DNA from: Sphingomonadaceae bacterium
Lineage (GTDB): Bacteria > Pseudomonadota > Alphaproteobacteria > Sphingomonadales > Sphingomonadaceae
Direction: 5' to 3'
Assembly: GCA_947473355.1 (NCBI GenBank)
Contig: CANJCQ010000009.1
Location: forward strand, 1-64,000
Length of the DNA: 64,000 bases
Shown here in pieces: positions 27,097 to 35,602 of the stretch; the first letter of the stretch is position 1, and every line of letters starts with the position of its first letter. A program made the position numbers and the translations under genes. Under the pieces are notes generated by a model. The model worked only from the letters and a program-made list of their open reading frames with translations. It had not been told where the DNA came from and did not search any database.

Positions 27097-27975
27097 TCAA
27101 CATAGCGTCACAGTCTCGCCGGTCAGTTTAACCCTGGCCGGCAGGCTGGCTATGATATCGCCGTCGCCCTGAACGGGTATGGATACCGAACCATCGCATT
27201 CCAGCGTCAGCTGCCGGCCGCGCAAGGCGATGACGCCGGGCAGGGTCGCAGGATCGCACCCGCGCAGTAGCGCCCAGGCGAAGCGCAGGAAATCGCGGCG
27301 GCGGGCACATTTCAGCGCCACGACATGCAGCGTCTTGTCGGTCAGGCGTGCCTCGGGCGCGAGGCTCCAGGGGCCGGCGAAATAGCGCCCCTTGGCGATA
27401 TAGACCGCCTCGCAGGCAAGGCTGCGCCCGTCCATCGTCAGCACCATGCGCGGCCGCGGCCAGCGGCGCAGCAGACCGAGTAGCGCGGCAACATAGGCGG
27501 CGCGTCCGATCTTGCGTTTCAGCGGGGCCGAGAGCCGGGCGATCGCGAAGCTGTCCGGCCCGGCGCTGGCGCAGGCGAAGAACCGGGTGTCATTGATCGT
27601 CACCGGATAATGCTTCCGCTCTTCGCCGCCGCCCAGCAGCCGCCGGGCGAACGCGACGGGGTCGGCGGAATAGCCGGCTTCACGGGCGAGCAGGTTAATG
27701 GTTCCGGAGGGGAATATCGCGGCGGGAATGTTGCACCCGCTGCGGGCCAGCGCCATGAATACATGGCGAACCGTGCCGTCGCCGCCGGCCACGCAGACGT
27801 GGGTTGCCCGGGGATCGATGACAGGCGGTGCGTTCCCCGATTCGGTGGCGGTTACCTCCGCCCCGCAGCACCGCAACGCTTCGCCCAGAGCTTGCATCCG
27901 CGCCGGACAGTAGGAGCCGGAAACGGAGTTATGAAACAGCTGGACGATAGGCCCTGCGGCTGGCGCGTTGCTCAT
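27097..27975 (-). CDS. diacylglycerol kinase-like (YegS/DgkB family) lipid kinase
   Basis: 292 residues of the NAD/diacylglycerol kinase fold. The nucleotide-binding GGDGT motif (VAGGDGTVRHVF) is at about residues 64-68, with FPSGTINLLAREAGY following. The second domain carries GPWSLAPEARLTDKTLHV, the usual beta-sandwich acidic site. It probably phosphorylates a lipid such as diacylglycerol, or sphingoid/ceramide-type lipids, which matter in this bacterial group; the substrate is inference. Its ATG overlaps the stop of the sulfatase-fold membrane enzyme (ATGA), so the two products are made together. Confidence 0.88.
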   Translation of the reverse strand: MSNAPAAGPIVQLFHNSVSGSYCPARMQALGEALRCCGAEVTATESGNAPPVIDPRATHVCVAGGDGTVRHVFMALARSGCNIPAAIFPSGTINLLAREAGYSADPVAFARRLLGGGEERKHYPVTINDTRFFACASAGPDSFAIARLSAPLKRKIGRAAYVAALLGLLRRWPRPRMVLTMDGRSLACEAVYIAKGRYFAGPWSLAPEARLTDKTLHVVALKCARRRDFLRFAWALLRGCDPATLPGVIALRGRQLTLECDGSVSIPVQGDGDIIASLPARVKLTGETVTLC

Positions 27976-29693
27976 TGCCCGCTGCTGTAGTCGCTCACCG
28001 GCGGATCGACGATAGCCTTGCGATCAATCCTGCGGAACTCCGGCTTGCGGCCGAGGTAGTTGTAGAACACCACATTGTAGGAGAAGTCGTCGCTACCGCC
28101 TTCGTCGAGCGCCGGGCCATAGAACGGCTTCATCGCATTGCGGTCATAGCCCATCAGCGTCAGCAGGGTCGGGAAGATCCGGTAATGGCTGAGGCCGTTA
28201 TGGGTTTCGGCGAGATGCGCGTTCCAGTCGAGCGAGGTGGACTTGTCGCCTTCCATGATCATCAGTGGGACGAGGCCTTCCTCTTGCTCGCTGATGCCGT
28301 GGGCGCAGTGGTTGTTTCTGCCTGGATTGCCGCGCTCGTGCAGATCCTGCCCGTGGTCGGAGGTGTAGACGATGGTCGCCTTGTTGAGATCGGCGGTGGC
28401 GAACAGCCGGTGGAAGAATTCGCCGACGTTCCACAGCAGCACATTGCGATAGGTGTTGCGGAAGCGCAGCCATTCGGGCGGCGTGCCGTTGAAGCCGGGA
28501 CGGCCGATCAGCCAGGTGATATTCTTGAAGTGGCCGCGCTCCAGCACCGGCTGGTATTTCATGTACCTATCCGGATATTTGTCCTGGATCGGAAAATGCG
28601 CGCCGACCTTGTTGATGTAGATGAATTCCGGTTTGCCGTTGTTGATGTGCTCGGCCAGCACGCGGGCGATTTCCATGTCGCGATCGATCACGGGCACCTT
28701 GTCGAACTGGATCAGTTCGTCGATTTCGCTGCGTTCGGCCGGAGTCATCAGGTTCTGCAAATGTCCGCCGGTCGATTGTGCGTCGATATAGATCGTGCGG
28801 AGGCCAGCCTTGTGGCCATAGGCCCAGATCGAGGGCTGGCGCATCATGGCTTCCTGGTAGGTTTCGCGGGTGCCGCCGTGGCGCAGCACGACATTCGAGT
28901 TGGCGCTGCAGCTGTGGATCGAGGCGGCATAGCCGAAATTGGTCAGCCGGACGCCGGGATGCGGATCGAGCAGGCCGGTCTTCACGCCCTTGGGATTGTC
29001 GATGTCGACATAGTTGCCGGCCACGCTTTCATCGACCAGTAGCACGATATCCTTGGTCAGCGGCACCGGCGCACGCGGCAGGGTGACCGGCTTGCGCGGC
29101 CCGTGATCGCCTTTCAGGCTCTCTTCCAACAGCAGCCCGGCGAAAGCCAGTGGCGGATAAGCGGCGGGCAGGGCGCGCGACCCTTCGCCGCCACGAACAT
29201 AGAGCAGCGCGCAAAGCAGGCCGAGCGCGGCAAGCGGCGCCGTGACGGGAAGCCAGGGCCAGACTTTGGGCCAGACCCTGGGCCAGCGCGGCGCCCGGCG
29301 GGATGGCAGGGCGATGCCGAAGAAAAGCAGCAGCGCCACCGGCACCACTTTCAGCAGAACATGGCCATGCTGGGCCATGGCATCGCCGGTCTGATCGGCG
29401 GCATTGTAGAGATCGATAAAGGATTCGTAGGTCAGCGCCCCGCTGGTCGTCCATTCGAAGGCGTGCTGGAAAATTGATCCCGCCGCCAGCAGCGCGGCGA
29501 AGAGCGTGCGGATCCAGACGTTGGAAATCCGCGCGGCAGCAAACAGCCCGGCGCCAAGCAAAAGATAAAGAAAGGCGAAAACCACCAGCGCCGGGGACAG
29601 CCCGACCGATCCTATCCGCTCGATCGCTGTCTGGTAGTCGCACAGCAGATAGGCGAGGATCAGCAACGGCTTCAACATGCTGCCGGGTAGCAT
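27972..29693 (-). CDS. membrane sulfatase-fold phosphotransferase (EptA-like)
   Basis: 573 residues: four to five N-terminal transmembrane helices (to about residue 185) followed by a periplasmic alkaline-phosphatase/sulfatase-fold domain. The start of that domain reads IVLLVDESVAGNY, which aligns with the VxxGET block of phosphoethanolamine transferases; Ser is therefore the likely nucleophile in place of Thr. Metal ligands are visible in IVYTSDHGQDLHERG and in NHCAHGISEQEEGLVPLMI. It probably transfers a phospho-headgroup to a lipid or glycan on the outer face of the inner membrane; the substrate is unknown. Translational overlap with the lipid kinase suggests that the kinase recycles the diacylglycerol by-product of headgroup transfer. 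Confidence 0.82.
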   Translation of the reverse strand: MLPGSMLKPLLILAYLLCDYQTAIERIGSVGLSPALVVFAFLYLLLGAGLFAAARISNVWIRTLFAALLAAGSIFQHAFEWTTSGALTYESFIDLYNAADQTGDAMAQHGHVLLKVVPVALLLFFGIALPSRRAPRWPRVWPKVWPWLPVTAPLAALGLLCALLYVRGGEGSRALPAAYPPLAFAGLLLEESLKGDHGPRKPVTLPRAPVPLTKDIVLLVDESVAGNYVDIDNPKGVKTGLLDPHPGVRLTNFGYAASIHSCSANSNVVLRHGGTRETYQEAMMRQPSIWAYGHKAGLRTIYIDAQSTGGHLQNLMTPAERSEIDELIQFDKVPVIDRDMEIARVLAEHINNGKPEFIYINKVGAHFPIQDKYPDRYMKYQPVLERGHFKNITWLIGRPGFNGTPPEWLRFRNTYRNVLLWNVGEFFHRLFATADLNKATIVYTSDHGQDLHERGNPGRNNHCAHGISEQEEGLVPLMIMEGDKSTSLDWNAHLAETHNGLSHYRIFPTLLTLMGYDRNAMKPFYGPALDEGGSDDFSYNVVFYNYLGRKPEFRRIDRKAIVDPPVSDYSSGQ

Positions 29694-29729
29694 GCGGCTA
29701 TAAAATTTTAGTTAACCGCGCCGGGTGAC

Positions 29730-30599
29730 CTATGGCAAATCGGGCCGCCCGGTGAGCATTCGTCCGCTCGCCTGGGTGGCGCCGATGGGCTCATTGCCGG
29801 GCACTGGATCGAAGCGTCCTTCAGCTATTGCCGCCATGGACAGCTCCTCGACCGGGATCGACGCGCTGTCCATTATCGCCACCCGCGAGACGCGACCGCC
29901 GCCGGTGTGGAATATCCGGCCTGATGTCCGGCAGTCTTCGCTGGCGAGCCAAGTGGCAACCTGCGCCACCTTTTCGACGGGAAGGTGCGCGCCCTGTTCG
30001 GGCGGCATCTGCTGAGCGGCCATGGCAGTATAGCCGAGCGGCAGCAGGACATTGATCCCGACATCGCTGCCTTCGGGCACTTCGAGCGTCAGCGAGCGGG
30101 CGAGGCCGACCATGGCCGAACGCGTCGCGCCGTAAACCGCAGTTGTGCCATGGCCGAACAGGCCGACCGCCGAACCGGTCAGCACGACGCGGCCCGAGCC
30201 CTGCCCGATCATCTGGCGCCAGGCGGGTTGCAGCGGGTAGATCGTGCCGAGCAGGTTGATCTCGACCAGTTGGCGCGACGTTTCGGGGGCAAAGTCCTTG
30301 AACAGGCCTTCGGGCATGATCCCGGCATTGCAGATCATCGCATCGACCCGCCCGAAGCGTTCGAGCGCCAGCGCGGTCATCCCGGCGGCGGCCTGCGGAT
30401 CATCGACAGCGCCTTCATGGGCAATCGCGGAGCCGCCCTGCTGGGTGATTTCATCGACCACCAGTTGCGCCGAAGAGGGCACCCCGGGGTGGGTGCGGTT
30501 GCTGACGACGACTGCATAGCCCTGACTTGCCAGCATCAGGGCATAGGCTTTGCCGAGGCCCTTGCCGGCCCCGGTAACGATAGCGACACGCTGCATCAT
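29730..30599 (-). CDS. short-chain dehydrogenase/reductase with altered catalytic lysine
   Basis: 289 residues, Rossmann fold. The cofactor motif TGAGKGLGKAY is at about residue 10 and NAG(IM) at 91. The catalytic Ser is Ser143 (LTGSAVG) and the Tyr is Tyr156, but the Y-x3-K motif reads YGATR: residue 160 is arginine (CGT codon). The rest of the fold is normal, with a C-terminal extension of ~35 residues after the IFHTGGG segment. It may have low or different activity, or Arg may do the job of Lys. Asn at the end of the SNRT strand hints at NADP preference, but weakly. It is 36 bp downstream of, and convergent to nothing but, the sulfatase gene's start side; both are on the minus strand. Confidence 0.85.
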   Translation of the reverse strand: MMQRVAIVTGAGKGLGKAYALMLASQGYAVVVSNRTHPGVPSSAQLVVDEITQQGGSAIAHEGAVDDPQAAAGMTALALERFGRVDAMICNAGIMPEGLFKDFAPETSRQLVEINLLGTIYPLQPAWRQMIGQGSGRVVLTGSAVGLFGHGTTAVYGATRSAMVGLARSLTLEVPEGSDVGINVLLPLGYTAMAAQQMPPEQGAHLPVEKVAQVATWLASEDCRTSGRIFHTGGGRVSRVAIMDSASIPVEELSMAAIAEGRFDPVPGNEPIGATQASGRMLTGRPDLP

Positions 30600-30627
30600 A
30601 AATTCCTCGGTTGCGCCTTGGGCAATT

Positions 30628-31242
30628 TCAACGCCAGTTGAGCGACAGTTCGGTCACCACCGAGCGCAAGCGGCGCAGGGCCGGGTTTGTCGACTGGACC
30701 TGCACGTCGCCCATCAACGCCTCTGGTGTCGATGTGACTGTGGCGGGGAGAGAAAAGCGGATGCCGAGCGTGCAACCGCCCGGCAGGTGCGAAAGAGCGC
30801 CGCCCTTGAGGTCGGTGACATAGCCGCCATAGTCCCACTCGAAGCCCGAAAACGTGAAGGCCCGGCCATTGCTGGAAGTGATCTGGGGAATTCCATCCCC
30901 CAGCGCCATGCTACCGAAGGACCAGGTCGAGCTGTTGCCGCGAATGCGGATGCTGCTGACGTGCGGCCTGGCGTCATCAGAGAAGGCAATCTCCACCCGC
31001 CGCTGCGGATCGCGCGGATAGAGCACCACACCGGGATAGGTTGCGCCTTCCGCCCCCGGCAGAGTCTCGCGGCGGGCATTGGCCCCGAAGCGGCGCAGGA
31101 TCGTGGCAGCGGTGTCGCCGCGCATGACCGGCGAAGTGCAGGTGGCAGCGAAGGAGTGACTGCCCGGCGCGGCTGAGATTGACGGAGCGTCAGCGAGAGC
31201 AAGTGCCAAAAGTCCAGCCGACACAATCACAAGCTTCTTCAT
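30628..31242 (-). CDS. secreted protein of unknown function
   Basis: 204 residues with a clear Sec signal (MKKLVIVSAGLLALALADAPSISA) and a mature domain rich in beta-strand-like and Ser/Thr segments (SIRIRGNSSTWSFGSMALGDG). Two cysteines (in AATCTSP and PGGCTLG) could form one disulfide in the periplasm. I recognise no family. It lies between a LysR regulator and the SDR gene, all on the minus strand and closely spaced (28 bp before the SDR start), so a joint transcript with either is possible. Confidence 0.7.
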   Translation of the reverse strand: MKKLVIVSAGLLALALADAPSISAAPGSHSFAATCTSPVMRGDTAATILRRFGANARRETLPGAEGATYPGVVLYPRDPQRRVEIAFSDDARPHVSSIRIRGNSSTWSFGSMALGDGIPQITSSNGRAFTFSGFEWDYGGYVTDLKGGALSHLPGGCTLGIRFSLPATVTSTPEALMGDVQVQSTNPALRRLRSVVTELSLNWR

Positions 31243-31259
31243 GGCACTACTTCTCTCAC

Positions 31260-32144
31260 TTAAAGCCCAGCCTTAAGAACCCAATCATGGAAAATCCGCA
31301 CCGGACGGCTCTCCAGATCGCGCGGGCGGCAGATGAACCAATAGGAGTAGGGGCTCTCCACTTCGACATCGAAAAGCCGCGCCAGCCGATCGTCATGGGC
31401 GCGCAAATAGTGGTCGCCGTGCATGATCGCGATGCCCAGGCCTTGCGCAGCGGCCTCGAGAATCAGCTGCCCCGAATCGAAATGATCGATTGCAGCTGGT
31501 TGAAACTTTGCCAGGCCCATCGCCAGCTTCCAGGCATCGAAGCTGGCTGGCAGATCGTGGTGGATCAGGAAGGTCTGCTTGGCCAGCTTGGCCATATCGG
31601 GCTCCGCGCCGATATCTGCGGCCAGCGCCTTGGAGGTGATCGCATAAACCTTGTTTTGATCGAGCCGCACTGAATGGAACGAGGGCTCCGGATCGCGCGA
31701 CAGGATGATGGCCGCATCGAGCGTATCGCCCACCCGCTCGGCGAGATGGGCCCCGGTATCGATGTCGATATGCAGCCGTGGGTGCAGCGCGCGCAGTTCA
31801 AGCAGGCGCGGGAACAGGCGCTGTTCGCCGAACAATGACGGCACGCCCAGATGCAGCCGCAACACTGCGCTGCTTTCCATCTGTGATTCGACCGCCAGCG
31901 CCAGTTCTTCAAGCTTTGGCGAGACCGCGTCGTAGAAGGCCTGGCCGTCCTCGGTCAGCTTCATCGCCTGATGTTGCCGGGCGAACAGGCGTTTCGCGGT
32001 AAAATCCTCCAGCGCCCCGACCCGTCGCGACAAGGCCGAAGGGCTGAGCCCCAACTCATTGGCCGCAGCCTTGGCAGAACCGAGGCGGACAATGCGCACG
32101 AAGGCCTCAAGCGCGCGCAAGGGGGGGAGACGACGTGTCGGCAT
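31260..32144 (-). CDS. LysR-family transcriptional regulator (GcvA-like)
   Basis: 294 residues. The N-terminal winged helix-turn-helix has the typical LPPLRALEAFVRIVRLGSAKAAANELGLSPSALSRRVGALE pattern at residues 6-46, followed by the linker helix and a periplasmic-binding-protein-like effector domain (LHLGVPSLFGEQRLFP onward). The RLPPLRALEAF start is typical of the GcvA/AmpR branch. It binds DNA as a tetramer and responds to an unknown small molecule. It starts 4 bp after the ybeX stop in the same direction, an unusual partner for that operon, and is followed by the secreted orphan. Confidence 0.9.
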   Translation of the reverse strand: MPTRRLPPLRALEAFVRIVRLGSAKAAANELGLSPSALSRRVGALEDFTAKRLFARQHQAMKLTEDGQAFYDAVSPKLEELALAVESQMESSAVLRLHLGVPSLFGEQRLFPRLLELRALHPRLHIDIDTGAHLAERVGDTLDAAIILSRDPEPSFHSVRLDQNKVYAITSKALAADIGAEPDMAKLAKQTFLIHHDLPASFDAWKLAMGLAKFQPAAIDHFDSGQLILEAAAQGLGIAIMHGDHYLRAHDDRLARLFDVEVESPYSYWFICRPRDLESRPVRIFHDWVLKAGL

Positions 32145-32148
32145 GGGT

Positions 32149-33057
32149 TCAGGCTTCCGCCAGGGCTTCGGTGGGGGGGTGGAGCCGCATCCGGGTGACG
32201 CGGCGTTCGCTGCCCGCGGTAATCTCTATGCGCCAGCCACTGGAATGGGTGAGGATAGCGCCGGGGGCGGGGACTTGCCCGGCCAGCACGAAAGCGAGAC
32301 CTCCCAGGGTATCGACCGCTTCCTCGACTTCGGCGAGGCGCGGATCGATGCGTTCGGCGACATCGTCGAGCTCGGCGCGGGCGTCTGCGTCCCACATGCC
32401 GCCCTCGAGCGGCAGGATCATATCGGTCGGGGCATCGTCATGCTCGTCTTCGACATCGCCGACGATTTCCTCGACCAAATCCTCGAATGTAATGATTCCG
32501 TCGGTGCCGGAATATTCGTCGATCACCACTGCCAGATGCACGCGGCTGGCGCGCATATCTGCCAGCACATCGAGCGCACCGCGCGCCTGGGGCACGAAAA
32601 GCGGCTGGCGCATCAGGCTTTTCCAGTCCTTGGGCGGAGGCTTGCCCGTGGCGAGGAAGGGAAACACATCCTTCATCAACATCATGCCGACCACTTCATC
32701 GAGCGTCTCGACATAGATCGGCAGGCGGCTGTGGCCGTGCTGGGCAAAGGCCGCGATAACCTCTTCCCAGCTTGCTGACGCAGGCAAGGCAATGATCTCA
32801 CCGCGCGGGATCGCCACGTCATCAGCGTTGTGTTCGCTGAAATGCAGGACATTGCGCAGCATATCGCGCTCGAGTGGCGAGAGATCGCCATCGCTCCCGC
32901 TCGAATCGCCGCCATCGTCTTCGTGCTCGTCAATCGCTTCTTCGAGCTGGGCGCGCAGCGATTGCTCGCCGTCGCCACGCAGGAAAAGCTTGCGTACGGC
33001 ACGCCACAACGTGTTGCTACTGTCCGCTTCTCCGGAAGCGGGGCCATGATCGGCCAT
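32149..33057 (-). CDS. ybeX: YbeX/CorC-type CBS-domain protein
   Basis: About 302 residues. After an acidic N-terminus come two CBS domains (VAIPRGEIIALPASASWEEV ... GMMLMKDVFPFL, and LAVVIDEYSGTDGIITFEDLVEEIVGDV) and a C-terminal CorC_HlyC domain. YbeX is linked to ribosome maturation and Mg/Co handling. It is a soluble version without the DUF21 membrane part. ATG 33057 is preferred over the TTG at 33069 four codons earlier. It follows ybeY and ybeZ, a conserved trio; lnt, often next, is absent and a LysR gene takes its place. Confidence 0.9.
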   Translation of the reverse strand: MADHGPASGEADSSNTLWRAVRKLFLRGDGEQSLRAQLEEAIDEHEDDGGDSSGSDGDLSPLERDMLRNVLHFSEHNADDVAIPRGEIIALPASASWEEVIAAFAQHGHSRLPIYVETLDEVVGMMLMKDVFPFLATGKPPPKDWKSLMRQPLFVPQARGALDVLADMRASRVHLAVVIDEYSGTDGIITFEDLVEEIVGDVEDEHDDAPTDMILPLEGGMWDADARAELDDVAERIDPRLAEVEEAVDTLGGLAFVLAGQVPAPGAILTHSSGWRIEITAGSERRVTRMRLHPPTEALAEA

Positions 33058-33081
33058 GGATACTGTCAAACCCCCTAAGTT

Positions 33082-33579
33082 CTATGGTGCATCGCAATAT
33101 GGATTGCCAATGCCCATCGAAGCAAGCGCCTTTATTTCCAGCGCCTCCATTTCGGCGGCTTCTTCGGGTGAACACTCGTGATCGTGCCCCGCAAGATGAA
33201 GCAATCCGTGGATGATCAGGTGCGCAGCGTGGTGTTCCAGCGGCACGGTTTTTTCCTCAGCCTCGCGGGCGCAGGTCTCGAAGGCGAGAGCGATGTCGCC
33301 GAGAAGCTCGGGCGGGCCTTCAGGGGCCAGCGCCAGCAATTCGGCGCGCTCCAGCATCGGGAAGGACAGTACATTGGTTGGCTTGTCCTTTCCTCGCCAT
33401 TCGCGGTTGAGCACGTGGACTTCGGCGTCCGAGGTGAACAGAAGGCTGGCGGAAAGGCGCGGATTGGCGAGTTCGGGGGCCGTGTCAGCTGCGGCACGCG
33501 AAGCTTTTTCGCCAAGATCCTCCCAGTTGGGCGATGCCGGCCAGCTCTCCTCAATTGAGATGTCGAGTGCAATCACCAT
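33082..33579 (-). CDS. ybeY: endoribonuclease/rRNA maturation factor YbeY
   Basis: 165 residues. The zinc-binding motif HGLLHLAGHDHE (H-x3-H-x5-H) is near residues 128-139 and NREWRGKDKPTNVLSFP is the conserved upstream block. YbeY acts in 3' maturation of 16S rRNA and 70S quality control. The length is typical. It lies 18 bp downstream of the PhoH-like gene and 24 bp upstream of ybeX. Confidence 0.95.
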   Translation of the reverse strand: MVIALDISIEESWPASPNWEDLGEKASRAAADTAPELANPRLSASLLFTSDAEVHVLNREWRGKDKPTNVLSFPMLERAELLALAPEGPPELLGDIALAFETCAREAEEKTVPLEHHAAHLIIHGLLHLAGHDHECSPEEAAEMEALEIKALASMGIGNPYCDAP

Positions 33580-33597
33580 AAGGCCGGGTCTTTCTGA

Positions 33598-34617
33598 CTA
33601 GGCCTCCTTGCCCTCATAGGCCTCGACAATCCGCCCGACGATGGGATGGCGCACCACATCGGCCACTGTGAAACGCACCGTGGCGATGTTATCGACTCCT
33701 TCCAGCCGCCGCACTGCGTCAGCCAGTCCGCTGTGTTCGACCCCGCCTGGAATATCGACTTGCTTGGGATCGCCGCAGATCACCATGCGGCTGTTCTGGC
33801 CAAAGCGGGTAAGGAACATTTTCATCTGCGCTTGCGTCGTGTTCTGCGCTTCATCGAGGATAATGAACGAATCGGCGAGCGTGCGGCCGCGCATGAAGGC
33901 GATGGGGGCAATCTCGATTTCGCCCGAGGCAATGCGCCGCTCCACCTGTTCGGGCGGCATGCAATCATACAGCGCATCGTAAATCGGGCGCAGATAGGGA
34001 TCGACCTTTTCCTTCATGTCGCCGGGCAGGAAGCCGAGCCGTTCGCCCGCTTCCACTGCCGGGCGCGACAGGATCAGCCGCTGCACCGAGCCGCTCATCA
34101 GCTGGCTGACCGCTTGCGCCACGGCGAGATAGGTTTTGCCGGTGCCCGCCGGGCCGAGGCCGAAGATGATGTCCTGCCGGGCCAGCGCCAGCATATAATC
34201 GATCTGCATCGCCGAGCGCGGCACGATGGTTTTCTTGCGGGTGCGGATCATTACGCCGGGCGCATCTTGCCCGCCGGAGATGATGCCTTCGAGTGTCGGC
34301 TCGGACGACATCATGATCAGCGCATCAACCGCGCCGACATCAAGCTCCAGCCCTTGCTTCAGCCGTTGGTGCATGCCCTTGAGCACATCGCGGGCGCGGG
34401 CCACCGAATCTTCGCTACCTTCAATCTGGATGCGATTGCCGCGGGCGGCGATATAGACCCCGAGCCGGTTTTCCAGCAGCACCAGATTGGCATCGAACTG
34501 CCCGAACAGATCACCCAGAATGGCAGGCTCATCAAATTCCAGTTCGGCGCGGGCGCGCTGCGGCGGTGCGGGGTGAAACTGCGCCATGGTCTGGGCACGG
34601 GTTGGTTTGCGGGACAT
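33598..34617 (-). CDS. ybeZ: PhoH-family ATPase YbeZ
   Basis: 339 residues: an N-terminal KH-like RNA-binding region ([25 protein letters not shown]) and a PhoH ATPase domain with Walker A GPAGTGKT at 155-162, Walker [12 protein letters not shown] and GDPKQVDIP. YbeZ is a putative RNA helicase that partners YbeY. The start ATG at 34617 is preceded by GGAGCGC. In many alphaproteobacteria miaB is immediately upstream; here the next gene upstream is the divergent rpmE after a 272-bp gap. Confidence 0.94.
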   Translation of the reverse strand: MSRKPTRAQTMAQFHPAPPQRARAELEFDEPAILGDLFGQFDANLVLLENRLGVYIAARGNRIQIEGSEDSVARARDVLKGMHQRLKQGLELDVGAVDALIMMSSEPTLEGIISGGQDAPGVMIRTRKKTIVPRSAMQIDYMLALARQDIIFGLGPAGTGKTYLAVAQAVSQLMSGSVQRLILSRPAVEAGERLGFLPGDMKEKVDPYLRPIYDALYDCMPPEQVERRIASGEIEIAPIAFMRGRTLADSFIILDEAQNTTQAQMKMFLTRFGQNSRMVICGDPKQVDIPGGVEHSGLADAVRRLEGVDNIATVRFTVADVVRHPIVGRIVEAYEGKEA

Positions 34618-34889
34618 GCGCTCCTTTCGGGTCGGGCCGGCTTCACCGGAGTCGGAAGAGCTGGGCCCGATTCGTAAGATATGCCGATGGTGTGCCTCTG
34701 CAAAGCGGCGTTTTTATTTCACTTGTGCAAATGTTGCCGGCCTGCGTAATTCGGCTGCGCAAATCAGATGGCCAAATCAATCTAAAGGCACCCGGCCAAG
34801 CAGATGCTTGCCTTTGGCTTGCCTTGCCGCTATGCGCCCCGCTTCCTTTTCAGGCCGGTCGGAACCGGCCACAGCGAAAGCACTCTGCG

Positions 34890-35117
34890 ATGAAAGCCGA
34901 AATTCACCCGGATTATCACAAGATCAAGGTGCAGATGACCGATGGCACCGTGTTCGAGACCCGCTCCACCTGGGGCAAAGAAGGCGATACGCTGGTTCTC
35001 GAAATCGATCCCACATCGCATCCGGCCTGGACCGGCGGCACCCGTCAGCTCGATTCGGGCGGTCGTGTGGCCCAGTTCAACAAGCGCTTTGGCGGACTGA
35101 CGCTCAAAAAGAGCTGA
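34890..35117 (+). CDS. rpmE: 50S ribosomal protein L31
   Basis: 75 residues: [20 protein letters not shown] is the standard L31 opening, followed by the [13 protein letters not shown] segment and [10 protein letters not shown]. It lacks the four zinc cysteines, so it is the C-minus form common in alphaproteobacteria. The longer plus-strand frame from 34566 is not coding upstream of this ATG. The 272 bp before it contain no gene. It ends 28 bp before the convergent PilZ gene's stop. Confidence 0.95.
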   Translation: MKAEIHPDYHKIKVQMTDGTVFETRSTWGKEGDTLVLEIDPTSHPAWTGGTRQLDSGGRVAQFNKRFGGLTLKKS

Positions 35118-35144
35118 GCTGTCGGGGCCGCAAGGCCTCAGCTT

Positions 35145-35492
35145 TCAGACATTCGATTTCGAATTTATGAGATCGTGCCACGGCTTGTTGCCGGGTGTGA
35201 CCGGTCTCATGAATTCGAGTCCGGCTGTGCCTTCGCGCGTCCAGCGGACGATGGCCAGCAGCATCGGTGTGTCCTCAAGGGCAACGCCGACGAAGCTGCC
35301 AATGCGCAGCCAGGGGGCATAGCCCCTGACATTGCAGCCGTGCGTTGATACATTGGCAATGGTCAAGGCCGCGCTATCGCCACGGGACGAGGTGACAAGC
35401 GCATTGGCATGGACCCGCGAGCGATGGACTTTGCGCTGACCGCGAAGCATCGCTTCTCTGATCGCTCCGATCCCCGCGAGAATTCTCACCAT
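35145..35492 (-). CDS. PilZ-domain c-di-GMP-binding protein
   Basis: 115 residues, a single PilZ domain. The Arg-rich N-terminal ligand motif reads RKVHRSRVHANA (R-x3-R spacing), and the second motif is NVSTHGCNVRG (D/N-x-S-x2-G). Together they bind cyclic di-GMP. It may link c-di-GMP to motility, adhesion or envelope output. A GGDEF-EAL protein lies at 47.2 kb. It stands alone, convergent with rpmE. Confidence 0.8.
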   Translation of the reverse strand: MVRILAGIGAIREAMLRGQRKVHRSRVHANALVTSSRGDSAALTIANVSTHGCNVRGYAPWLRIGSFVGVALEDTPMLLAIVRWTREGTAGLEFMRPVTPGNKPWHDLINSKSNV

Positions 35493-35602
35493 GGTCTTTG
35501 CACCCCTGCAAATCTCCTGCTCCGGACTTGTGCGGGCAAGATAGGTAATTTGGAGTTAAAATTAGGTAAGCGGTTGGCCGGGCAAAGTGCGTTGGGCCCA
35601 GA

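Noticed and set aside
35107..35143. Possible rpmE terminator (GCTGAG ... GGCCGCAAGGCC ... CTCAGC)
   Set aside because: The stem needs a large one-sided bulge and no T-run follows; too weak to list.
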